Positions 24,717 to 31,448 of a stretch of DNA of 33,648 bases are shown here, in pieces. The DNA lies in NCBI GenBank assembly GCA_036004405.1, contig DASYRM010000131.1:1-33648 (forward strand), given 5' to 3'. Below the pieces are notes generated by a model. It had not been told where the DNA came from. It was given only the letters and a program-made list of their open reading frames with translations, and did not search any database. The position numbers and the translations under genes were made by a program. Source of the DNA: DASYRM01 sp036004405 (GTDB lineage Bacteria > Acidobacteriota > Vicinamibacteria > Vicinamibacterales > UBA2999). Every line of letters begins with the position of its first letter. Positions within the stretch are counted from its first letter, which is position 1.

Positions 24717-25442
24717 CTACACATTCGAAGAATCGGCCCAGCGCGTGATCACCTCCGCCACCGTCGCGAGCACCGACTCGCGCGGAGTGCGCGCCACGGC
24801 GAACGAATGGTCGCCCCCCTCGACGACGTGGAGCGTGACGGCTGCGGTCATGGTCGCCATCACCGGCCGTAGCTCGTCGGGCGTACCGAAGGCGTCGCGG
24901 CTGCCCTGGACGATCAGCCACGGCGCGCGGATAGAGCCGAGGTGCGCGGTGCGGGGCTGTTGCGGCTTGCCGGGCGGATGCAGCGGGTAGCCGAGCGCGA
25001 TCACGCCGCTCAAGGACGGACCGGCACCCGCCCGCGCGATGAAGCCGGCCGCGGCCAGGTGCGTCGCCATCCGGCCGCCCATCGACTTGCCGCCGACGAG
25101 CAGCCGCCGTGCGGCGAACTCTTCGCGGCCGACGGCCCAGTCGACGACGCCACCGAAGCAGGCCTCGAGCACCGGCGTCCGGTCCGGCACCTTTCGCCCC
25201 TCGTGGATGTAGCTGAAGTCGAACGTGACGACGTCGGTGCCACGAGCCGCGAGCTGCGCGGCCATGGCCGTCATGAATGGATGGTGCTGGCCGGCACCCG
25301 CGCCGTGGGCGAGCACCAGCAGACGGTTGGCGGGCGAGGCGGCGCGGTAGATGGTGGCCGCCGTGAAGCGCCCCGAGCCGAGCGACACGGTGTGACGTTC
25401 GCCAGCAGGATCAGGGGCCGGAGACGGGCGTCGCGCGGGCAT
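24717..25442 (-). CDS. Alpha/beta hydrolase (Tex30/KANL3-like)
   Basis: This 241-residue protein has the alpha/beta hydrolase fold typical of the Tex30/KANL3-like group, close to dienelactone hydrolases. Visible parts are LLVLAHGAGAGQHHPFM (oxyanion-side loop), the nucleophile elbow GGKSMGG with Ser120 in GxSxG, the acid region VQGSRDAFGTPDEL and the histidine in GGDHSFAV. The triad therefore looks complete. No signal peptide, so probably cytoplasmic. The substrate is unknown. Its ATG lies two bases after the stop of the DUF1499 gene, so the two form an operon. Confidence 0.88.
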   Translation of the reverse strand: MPARRPSPAPDPAGERHTVSLGSGRFTAATIYRAASPANRLLVLAHGAGAGQHHPFMTAMAAQLAARGTDVVTFDFSYIHEGRKVPDRTPVLEACFGGVVDWAVGREEFAARRLLVGGKSMGGRMATHLAAAGFIARAGAGPSLSGVIALGYPLHPPGKPQQPRTAHLGSIRAPWLIVQGSRDAFGTPDELRPVMATMTAAVTLHVVEGGDHSFAVARTPRESVLATVAEVITRWADSSNV

Positions 25443-25444
25443 CC

Positions 25445-26158
25445 CTATGGCGCCTGGAGAGCCTTAAGGAAGCGCCGGATGCGGCGGGCGTTCGTGCCCG
25501 TGTCCGTCGCGCCGTAGCGGGACGCCGATCGCACGTCCACCCGCGTGCCGGTACCCCAGGGCGTCAGGCGCACCACCACGTCGTCGGTGAACCCGAACCA
25601 CCACGTCGTGTCGGTGGCTTCCAGGCGTCCGTTGTCCTGATCGCTGGTGACGATCATCCAGCCCTGGTTCTCGGCCACGAGCCGCGCGCGCTCGAAGACG
25701 AGGCGCTCCGGTTGCGATACCGTGACCGGCGCGAGATCGGCGTAATGCTGGCGTTGCAGCTGGTCCACCTCGCGCGACCGCGTCAACGGGTTGCTGTCGC
25801 CGGGCCGCCTGGCCGCCAGCGCCTCGAAGGCGGGCGGGTTCTCGAGGTCGGTCGTCACGTCGTGCAGCGCCGGCGCGGCCTGCGCCTGGCGCAACCAGCC
25901 GTAGCCCACCGCGGCGGTGAGGAGGCCGATCAGCACGGCCAGGCCGGCCACCACCGCCGGGCCGGTGCGCCCTTTCCGTCGAGACCAGAACAGCGCCGCC
26001 AGCGAGAGCGTCGCGCCACCCAGCGCGATTGACGCGGCCCATCGCACCATCGAGAACGCGCTCCCGAGCGGCACGCCAAGCCGGTAGGCCGGGCCGGCAG
26101 CGCCGAGCAGCACGAGCCCTGCGACGGCCACGGCGCCTGCCGCGAGCGACAGCCTCAT
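25445..26158 (-). CDS. DUF1499 family membrane protein
   Basis: This 237-residue protein has three predicted membrane helices in the first 110 residues (LAAGAVAVAGLVLLGAAG, WAASIALGGATLSLAALFW and VVAGLAVLIGLLTAAVGYGWL). A soluble C-terminal domain follows with DVTTDLENPPAF, ARLVAENQGWMIVTSD, GRLEATDTTWWFGFTDDVVVRL and TRVDVRSASRYGATDTGTNARRIRRFL, the DUF1499 pattern. Function is unknown. The ATG at 26158 follows TACAAT by seven bases, so the transcript is probably leaderless. It is divergent from rsgA, with 30 bases between them, and leads into the hydrolase gene. Confidence 0.9.
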   Translation of the reverse strand: MRLSLAAGAVAVAGLVLLGAAGPAYRLGVPLGSAFSMVRWAASIALGGATLSLAALFWSRRKGRTGPAVVAGLAVLIGLLTAAVGYGWLRQAQAAPALHDVTTDLENPPAFEALAARRPGDSNPLTRSREVDQLQRQHYADLAPVTVSQPERLVFERARLVAENQGWMIVTSDQDNGRLEATDTTWWFGFTDDVVVRLTPWGTGTRVDVRSASRYGATDTGTNARRIRRFLKALQAP

Positions 26159-26165
26159 CCCGCGA

Positions 26166-26181
26166 ATTGTAAGCGTACACT
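26166..26181. promoter_or_regulatory. Back-to-back -10 elements (DUF1499 gene / rsgA)
   Basis: TACAAT (minus strand, 26171-26166) and TACACT (plus strand, 26176-26181) lie four bases apart, each seven bases from its start codon. Both genes would be leaderless. Confidence 0.55.
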
Positions 26182-26188
26182 GGCGCCC

Positions 26189-27262
26189 GTGCGCCTCGAG
26201 GATCTCGGCTGGGACGAGCAGACGGCGGCCGCCTACGAACCGTGGGCCGCGCGCGCCGACCACGAGCCGGCGCGCGTGGCCGTCGAGTTCAACCACCTCT
26301 ATCGCCTGTACGTGAACGGCGGCGAGGTGGAGGCGGTCGCCTCGGGACGGCTCAAGCACCACGCGTCGAGCCGCGGCGAGCTGCCGGCCGTCGGCGACTG
26401 GGTGGTGGCGCGGCGGCGTCCCGAGGGGAACCGGGCCTCGATCGTCGAGGTACTTCCGCGGCGGAGCCGCTTCTCGCGCAAAGTGGCCGGCGGCGTCACC
26501 GACGAGCAGGTCGTGGCGGCCAACGTGGACGTCGTCTTTCTCGTGATGGGGCTCGACGGCGATTTCAGCCCGCGGCGTCTCGAGCGCTACCTGTTGCTGG
26601 CGCGCGACAGCGGCGCGGCCCCGGTGGTGCTGCTGACCAAGCCGGATCTGTGTGCCGATGTCGGGGCGCTGACGGCGGAGGTCGCCGGCGTCAGCGGCGG
26701 GTTGCCGGTGCACGTCCTGAACCCGCGGAGCGGCGAAGGCGCCGACGCGATCCGCGCCTACGTGGCGCACGGCCGGACGTGTGCGCTGCTGGGTTCCTCG
26801 GGTGTCGGCAAGAGCACCATCGTCAACCGTCTGGTCGGTGCGGATGTCCGGAAGACGCGCGCCGTGCGCGAGGCCGATTCGAAGGGGCGCCACACCACGA
26901 TCCACCGTGAGCTCGTGCCCGTACCTGGTGGCGGCCTGCTGCTCGACACGCCCGGGATGCGCGAGCTGCAGCTCTGGGATGTGGGAGCCGCGGTGGAGCA
27001 GACGTTCGAGGACGTCGAGCGCTACGCGCCCGACTGCCGGTTCGGCGACTGCCGGCATCGCATCGAGCCCGGCTGCGCGGTGAAGGCCGCTGTGGCCGCC
27101 GGCGTGCTGCCGCCCGAGCGGCTGGCCAGCTACCTGGCGCTGCAAGACGAGCTGACGCACCTCGCGCGACAGCAGGATCAACGGGCGCAGCTGGAAGAGA
27201 AGCGACGCGGCCGTATCGGCGCCAAGGCGCTCAGGCAGTCACTGCGGGCCAAAGGTCGGTAG
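26189..27262 (+). CDS. rsgA: Ribosome small subunit-dependent GTPase A
   Basis: This 357-residue circularly permuted GTPase helps late maturation of the 30S ribosomal subunit. An OB-fold N-terminus (VEAVASGRLKHH, VGDWVVARR) is followed by the permuted motifs: G4 TKPD (150-153), G1 GSSGVGKST (202-210), a switch with RHTTIHREL and G3 DTPGMRE. The C-terminal zinc knuckle has Cys283, Cys288, His290 and Cys296. Everything needed for activity is present. The GTG start lies seven bases after a TACACT box, with no Shine-Dalgarno site. Its last 24 bases overlap the convergent ExeA-like gene. Confidence 0.96.
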   Translation: MRLEDLGWDEQTAAAYEPWAARADHEPARVAVEFNHLYRLYVNGGEVEAVASGRLKHHASSRGELPAVGDWVVARRRPEGNRASIVEVLPRRSRFSRKVAGGVTDEQVVAANVDVVFLVMGLDGDFSPRRLERYLLLARDSGAAPVVLLTKPDLCADVGALTAEVAGVSGGLPVHVLNPRSGEGADAIRAYVAHGRTCALLGSSGVGKSTIVNRLVGADVRKTRAVREADSKGRHTTIHRELVPVPGGGLLLDTPGMRELQLWDVGAAVEQTFEDVERYAPDCRFGDCRHRIEPGCAVKAAVAAGVLPPERLASYLALQDELTHLARQQDQRAQLEEKRRGRIGAKALRQSLRAKGR

Positions 27263-28375
27263 CGCGACCGGCCGCTGCACGGGTGGATCGGGCGGATAGT
27301 CGCTCGGATCGGGCAGTGGCCGCGGCTGAATCGCCGCGGCGCGTGGCGCGGGCGGCGGTGCGGTTGGCGGCGATGGCGGGTCGATGCGCTGCGTGGCGGC
27401 CACGCGCAGCCCGCCAAGTACGAGGACGAGCAGCGCGGCGACGATCCAGAGCGAGCGGTGCCACGGCCGGCGTCTCACGCGCGCGGGGGCCTCGGGGGCC
27501 GTCATGCCGAGCACCGCTCCGGCCTCGTGCACGGTTGCCGCATCGATCGTCTGCGCCTCGGTCTGGACCCCCGCCATCAGCGCGCGATCGCACAACAGGT
27601 TGATGAGCCGTGGCAGGCCGCCGGACAGCGACGCGACCGCGTCGATGGCGTCGCGGTCGAAACGCACGCCGCCGCTGTTGCCGGCCACCGACAGCCGATG
27701 CGACACGTACGCCTCGACGTCGTCGCGGCCGAGCGGTTTGAGCATGGCCCGGACCGACACCCGTGAATCGAGCTGGCGCAGATGATCCTGTGCGAGCGCG
27801 TCGAGCAGCGACGGCTGGCCGATGAGGATGACCTGAAGCAGGTTCGTGGTGGTGGTCTCGACCGTCGAGATCACCCGGATCTGCTCGAGCACGTCGGCGG
27901 GCAGGTGCTGGGCCTCGTCGATGATGAGCACGCCGTGCGCGCCGATCGGGTGCAACGACAGCAGGAAGTCGTGCAGCGTGCTGGTCAGGTCGTGGCGCGA
28001 GGCCGAGCCGGCGCGGCCGCTGCGGATGTCGTCGCGCGAGATGACGCCGAAGTCGAGCAGGATCTCCCTGAGCAGCTCGTCCACCGACACGAACGGGTTG
28101 AGGACGAGCGACGCGAACGAGGTTCTGTCGAGGCGAGTCAGGAGCGCCCGGGCGATGGTCGTCTTGCCTGTGCCCACATCACCGGTCAGGACGATCACGC
28201 CTTCGTTGCGGCGCGCGGCCTCGAGGAGCTGCCGGATGGCGTCGTCGTGCGACTCGCTCAGGTAGAGGAAGTGCGGGTCCGGAGCGAGCGAAAAGGGCGA
28301 CTGACTGAGGCGGTAGTACTCCTCGTACGTCTGCGTCGCGGCTCCGGTGGCCCGGATCGTCAGGGCTTCGCCCAC
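27239..28375 (-). CDS. ExeA/GspA-like AAA+ ATPase with a C-terminal membrane anchor
   Basis: This 378-residue protein resembles ExeA, which helps place the type II secretion channel. The N-terminal YEEYYRLSQSPFSLAPDPHFLYLSE region is typical. It has Walker A GDVGTGKT (65-72), Walker B VLIIDEAQHL (149-158) and a C-terminal AAA helical part (SLSGGLPRLINLLCDRALMAG). A single membrane helix (SLWIVAALLVLVLGGL) lies near residue 300, followed by a proline-rich tail of about 60 residues with no peptidoglycan-binding domain. The GTG at 28375 is chosen because the family sequence starts there and TATAGT lies nine bases upstream. No secretion genes are nearby, so it is an orphan. Confidence 0.88.
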   Translation of the reverse strand: MGEALTIRATGAATQTYEEYYRLSQSPFSLAPDPHFLYLSESHDDAIRQLLEAARRNEGVIVLTGDVGTGKTTIARALLTRLDRTSFASLVLNPFVSVDELLREILLDFGVISRDDIRSGRAGSASRHDLTSTLHDFLLSLHPIGAHGVLIIDEAQHLPADVLEQIRVISTVETTTTNLLQVILIGQPSLLDALAQDHLRQLDSRVSVRAMLKPLGRDDVEAYVSHRLSVAGNSGGVRFDRDAIDAVASLSGGLPRLINLLCDRALMAGVQTEAQTIDAATVHEAGAVLGMTAPEAPARVRRRPWHRSLWIVAALLVLVLGGLRVAATQRIDPPSPPTAPPPAPRAAAIQPRPLPDPSDYPPDPPVQRPVALPTFGPQ

Positions 28376-28384
28376 GGTCCCAGG

Positions 28385-28438
28385 ACTATACCGACCCCTG
28401 CGCCGTTCTGAAAGCCTCACGGCCTGGGGCCCTATAAT
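28385..28438. promoter_or_regulatory. Divergent promoters of the ExeA-like and cyclophilin genes
   Basis: TATAGT on the minus strand (28390-28385) is nine bases before the ExeA-like GTG. TATAAT on the plus strand (28433-28438) is 14 bases before the cyclophilin GTG. Neither start codon has a Shine-Dalgarno site. Confidence 0.6.
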
Positions 28439-28452
28439 TCCAGCGTCAATCC

Positions 28453-29691
28453 GTGTCGAGACTGCTTTGGGCCGTCGTCCTCACCCTGTGCGTAGCCTCA
28501 ACAGGGCTGGCACAGGCGCGGGGGGCGGGAGGGCGCGCAGGCGGGGTCCGTGGGGCCGGGCCCCGGGCCGCCGGCCCCGCCGACCCGTTCTTCGTCTCCA
28601 CGATTCCCGCGGCGGAACTCCAAAACAAGCAGGCCGTGGTCGAGACGAGCCTCGGCACGATGGTGTTCGACCTGCTGGCCGAGGCGGCGCCGAACCACGT
28701 GGCGCACTTCATCACCCGGGCGCGGGAAGGGGCCTACAACGGGACGACTTTCCACCGTGTGATCACGATGGGGATCATCCAGGGCGGTGATCCCCTGTCG
28801 AAAGACACGGCGCAGGCGGCCCGCTACGGCAGCGGCGGGCTGAACGAACTGCGCTTCGAGGCCAACCCCGAGAAGCACACGCGCGGCGCCGTGTCGGCCG
28901 TGCTGGTGCCCGGCCGGCGCGATAGCGCAGGATCGCAGTTCTTCATCAGCGTGAGCGATCAACCGGCGCTCGACGGGCAATACACCGTGTTCGCGCGGGT
29001 GGCCGACGGCATGACGGTGGCGCAGAAGATCTCTACGGTGCCCGCCGATGGTCAGGTGCCACAGGAGCGCATCGAGATCCGGCGCGTCACCATTCGTGAG
29101 ACGCCGCCGCCGGTGCCCGAGCCGTTCGTGTCGGCGACGGCGGGGGAGATGGCGTCGAAGCACGTCGTGCTCGAGACGGCGATGGGGGCCATCACCGTGG
29201 AGCTCTTTCCGGATCGCGCGCCGAACCACGTGCGCCAGTTCCTGCGGCTGGCGCAGGCGGGCGTCTACGACGGCACCGCCTTTCACCGCGTCGTGAAGGG
29301 GTTCGTCATCCAGGGCGGCTTCATGCCGACGCGCCGCGAGCCGCCCGACGACAGGCAGCAGACCTACATCCGCACGCTGCAGCCGGAGTTCAACGATACC
29401 CCGCACGATCGCGGCACGCTGTCGATGGCGCGGGGCGACGATCCGGCGAGCGCGACGAGCTCCTTCTTCATCGTGCTGGCGCGTACGCCGGCGCTCGACC
29501 GCCGCTACACGGCGTTCGGGCGGGTGATCGCCGGGCTGGACGTGGTGGAGAAGATCGAGGCGCAGCCGGTGGACGGCGAGACGCCGGTCATCCGCATCGA
29601 GGTGACGCGGGCGCGAGTCGAAGAGGGCGCGGGTGGAGCAGGGGCCGCCTTCAGGTGGTGGAGTAGGGGCCGCCTTCAGGCGGCCCGTTAA
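28453..29691 (+). CDS. Secreted protein with two cyclophilin-type peptidyl-prolyl isomerase domains
   Basis: This 412-residue protein has a signal peptide (residues 1-20, ending STGLAQ), a Gly/Ala/Arg-rich linker and two complete cyclophilin domains in a row. Domain 1 (about residues 60-215) has TFHRVITMGIIQGGDPL and AGSQFFISVSDQPALDGQYTVF; domain 2 (about 235-390) has AFHRVVKGFVIQGGF and ATSSFFIVLARTPALDRRYTAFG. Such enzymes speed cis-trans proline isomerisation in the periplasm. Compared with human cyclophilin A, domain 1 lacks the Phe60 equivalent and domain 2 has Ser in place of the Gln111 equivalent. The C-terminal residues AAFRWWSRGRLQAAR are translated from REP-like repeats. The start GTG follows a TATAAT box. 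Confidence 0.93.
   Translation: MSRLLWAVVLTLCVASTGLAQARGAGGRAGGVRGAGPRAAGPADPFFVSTIPAAELQNKQAVVETSLGTMVFDLLAEAAPNHVAHFITRAREGAYNGTTFHRVITMGIIQGGDPLSKDTAQAARYGSGGLNELRFEANPEKHTRGAVSAVLVPGRRDSAGSQFFISVSDQPALDGQYTVFARVADGMTVAQKISTVPADGQVPQERIEIRRVTIRETPPPVPEPFVSATAGEMASKHVVLETAMGAITVELFPDRAPNHVRQFLRLAQAGVYDGTAFHRVVKGFVIQGGFMPTRREPPDDRQQTYIRTLQPEFNDTPHDRGTLSMARGDDPASATSSFFIVLARTPALDRRYTAFGRVIAGLDVVEKIEAQPVDGETPVIRIEVTRARVEEGAGGAGAAFRWWSRGRLQAAR
29635..29686. repeat. REP-like hairpin, copies 3 and 4 in tandem (25-bp period)
   Basis: GGAGYAGGGGCCGCCTTCAG units begin at 29635 and 29660. The second forms a perfect GGGCCGCC-TTCA-GGCGGCCC hairpin (29667-29686), just before the overlapping TTAA stops of the two convergent genes. 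The units lie inside the cyclophilin gene and are translated. Confidence 0.85.
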
Positions 29692-29912
29692 TGCGTGACG
29701 CGGCGGACGGCTGTCACCACGCCCACCAGGAAGTCGAGCATCGCATGGTCGCCCGCTTGGAGGCCGCCGTCCATGGCTTCGGGGCCCACCCGCGCGACGT
29801 GCGGGCTGTCGGGTTCGTCCGCGAATGCGTAGTGGACGTCGTACGACAGCTGCCCGTGAATCGAGATCGGCTGCACCTTCCGCAGCACGGCCTCGCGCGT
29901 CCCCTTCAGCAT
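29688..29912 (-). CDS. Small hypothetical protein
   Basis: I do not recognise this 74-residue protein. It is soluble, with an acidic middle (YAFADEPDSPHVARVGPEAM) and a hydrophobic end (DHAMLDFLVGVVTAVRRV). The layout looks like a compact single beta domain: VLRKVQPISIHGQLSYDVHYAF. It lies 20 bases downstream of dinB on the same strand, and its stop shares TTAA with the convergent cyclophilin gene. The close spacing on both sides supports a real gene. Confidence 0.6.
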   Translation of the reverse strand: MLKGTREAVLRKVQPISIHGQLSYDVHYAFADEPDSPHVARVGPEAMDGGLQAGDHAMLDFLVGVVTAVRRVTH

Positions 29913-29932
29913 GAAGCCATCTTACTCGTCTT

Positions 29933-31042
29933 CTACTCGTCCTCGAACGGCAGCCAGCCATCGGGCAGGTCGTTGACGCGCGCGGCGTCCACGAAGTTGT
30001 GGACGCTCACCCCCAGCAGCCGGACCGGGCGTGAAGCGGCCTCCGTGCGGTCCAGCAGTTCCACCGCCCGCCGCTCGATCTGATCGCCGTTCTGCGTCGG
30101 CAGGTCGGTGTGGCTGCGCGTAATGGTCGTGAAGTCGTTGTAACGCAGCTTGAGGGTGACGGTGCGTGCGGAGAGCTCGCGGCGGAGCAGCCACGCGGCG
30201 GCGTCGCGCGCCATCTCCGCCACCTCGTGGCGCATCTCGTTGATGTCGGTGAGATCGGCGGCAAAGGTGGTTTCGCTCCCCGACGACTTGGGCGAGCGTT
30301 CCGAGACGACCGGCCGGTCGTCGAGCCCGTGCGCGAGGCGCGTCAACCAGTCGGCGAGCGAGCCGACGGCCGAGCGCAGACGGGCCGGGTCCGCAGTCCG
30401 CAGGTCCACGAGGCGGGTGATGCCGTGCGCGCGCAGCTTTTCGGCCGTGACGGGCCCGACGCCCCACAGCGCGTCCACATCGAGCCCGCGCAGGAAGTGC
30501 TCCACGCGCTCCGGCGCGATCACGGTGAGCCCGTCCGGCTTCTGCCACCCCGAGGCGATCTTGGCGAGGAACTTGTTCGGCGCGACCCCCGCCGAGGCGG
30601 TGAGGCCCGTGAGCGCGCGGATGTCGGTCTTGAGGCGCCGCGCGACGGTCATGCCGAGCGGTTCGCCCCAGGCGTTCTCGGTAACGTCGAGATAGGCCTC
30701 GTCGAGCGACAGCGGCTCCACGAGCGGCGTCACCGACCGGAAGAGTCCGAACACCGCGTCCGACACCGCCTTGTACTTCGTGAAATCGGGGCGGACGATC
30801 ACCAGCTCGGGGCAGAGGCGCACCGCGCGCGACATCGGGATGGCCGATCGCACGCCGAACTGGCGCGCCTCGTAGCTGGCGGCCGCCACGACACCCCGCC
30901 CTTCGGGCCGGCCGCCAACGGCCACCGGCCGACCGCGAAGCTCCGGGCGGTCCCGCTGCTCGACGGACGCGTAGAACGCGTCCATGTCCACGTGCAGGAT
31001 GCGCCGGGGAGGCGGGCTAACCGCCTGTGGATCCGAAGCCAC
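29933..31042 (-). CDS. dinB: DNA polymerase IV (Y-family)
   Basis: This 369-residue error-prone polymerase copies past damaged bases. The palm motifs are HVDMDAFYASVEQ (metal ligands Asp19 and Asp21 region) and SLDEAYLDV (Asp114, Glu115). YEARQFGVRSAIPMSRAVRLCP, GVAPNKFLAKIAS and the helix-hairpin-helix ALWGVGPVTAEKL are also present, with a little-finger domain to the end. The last residues lack a recognisable beta-clamp-binding motif, though NDLPDGWLPF may play that role. It starts at GTG with AGGAG about seven bases upstream, inside the 3' end of dut: the genes overlap by 26 bases. No LexA-like box was recognised. Confidence 0.96.
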   Translation of the reverse strand: MASDPQAVSPPPRRILHVDMDAFYASVEQRDRPELRGRPVAVGGRPEGRGVVAAASYEARQFGVRSAIPMSRAVRLCPELVIVRPDFTKYKAVSDAVFGLFRSVTPLVEPLSLDEAYLDVTENAWGEPLGMTVARRLKTDIRALTGLTASAGVAPNKFLAKIASGWQKPDGLTVIAPERVEHFLRGLDVDALWGVGPVTAEKLRAHGITRLVDLRTADPARLRSAVGSLADWLTRLAHGLDDRPVVSERSPKSSGSETTFAADLTDINEMRHEVAEMARDAAAWLLRRELSARTVTLKLRYNDFTTITRSHTDLPTQNGDQIERRAVELLDRTEAASRPVRLLGVSVHNFVDAARVNDLPDGWLPFEDE

Positions 31043-31448
31043 CTCGCGTCTCCTGGCGCAGGCTGGTGGTTTCCTCCCAGGTCACCCGCGGCGCCGGCAG
31101 CACGATGCCCTGGGCCAGGCGGTCGCCCGGCTTGATCGTGACGTCGGACGTCGAAATATTCAGCACCTGGATGCGCACCTCGTCGTGCGGACCTGCATAA
31201 TCGGGGTCGATCACGCCAACCCCGTTCGCCACCATCAAGCCGCGCTTGAGCGGCGTGCTGCTTCGGGCGAAAATACCTAGAAAGTACCCTGACGGCACCT
31301 CGATGACGAGTCCGGTGGGGACCAGGGCAATCTGGCGCGGCGCGACGGTCACTTCGGCCGACGCGGACAGGTCGAACCCGGCGGATTCCGCCGTGGCGTA
31401 CGTCGGGAGGGGCACTGTGGCGTCCAGTCGTCTGATCCGGATCTGCAT
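31017..31448 (-). CDS. dut: Deoxyuridine 5'-triphosphate nucleotidohydrolase
   Basis: This 143-residue enzyme splits dUTP to dUMP and pyrophosphate, keeping uracil out of DNA and feeding dTMP synthesis. All five trimeric dUTPase motifs are visible: AGFDLSA (23-29), ARSST (61-65), NGVGVIDPDYAG (75-86), GDRLAQ (108-113) and the P-loop-like RGGFGSTG (135-142). The ATG at 31448 is six bases after TATGCT, so the mRNA is probably leaderless. It overlaps dinB by 26 bases, and both genes serve DNA quality. Its first 32 bases also overlap the start of the divergent M16 gene. Confidence 0.96.
   Translation of the reverse strand: MQIRIRRLDATVPLPTYATAESAGFDLSASAEVTVAPRQIALVPTGLVIEVPSGYFLGIFARSSTPLKRGLMVANGVGVIDPDYAGPHDEVRIQVLNISTSDVTIKPGDRLAQGIVLPAPRVTWEETTSLRQETRGGFGSTGG

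Noticed and set aside
24535..24921. Long N-terminal extension of the glutaminase frame
   Set aside because: It covers the hydrolase gene in another frame and exceeds the normal family length. The ATG at 24534 has a GGAG and starts the family sequence.
26159..27181. Minus-strand extension upstream of the DUF1499 gene
   Set aside because: It is antisense to rsgA and has no motif. DUF1499 membrane sequence begins at the ATG at 26158.
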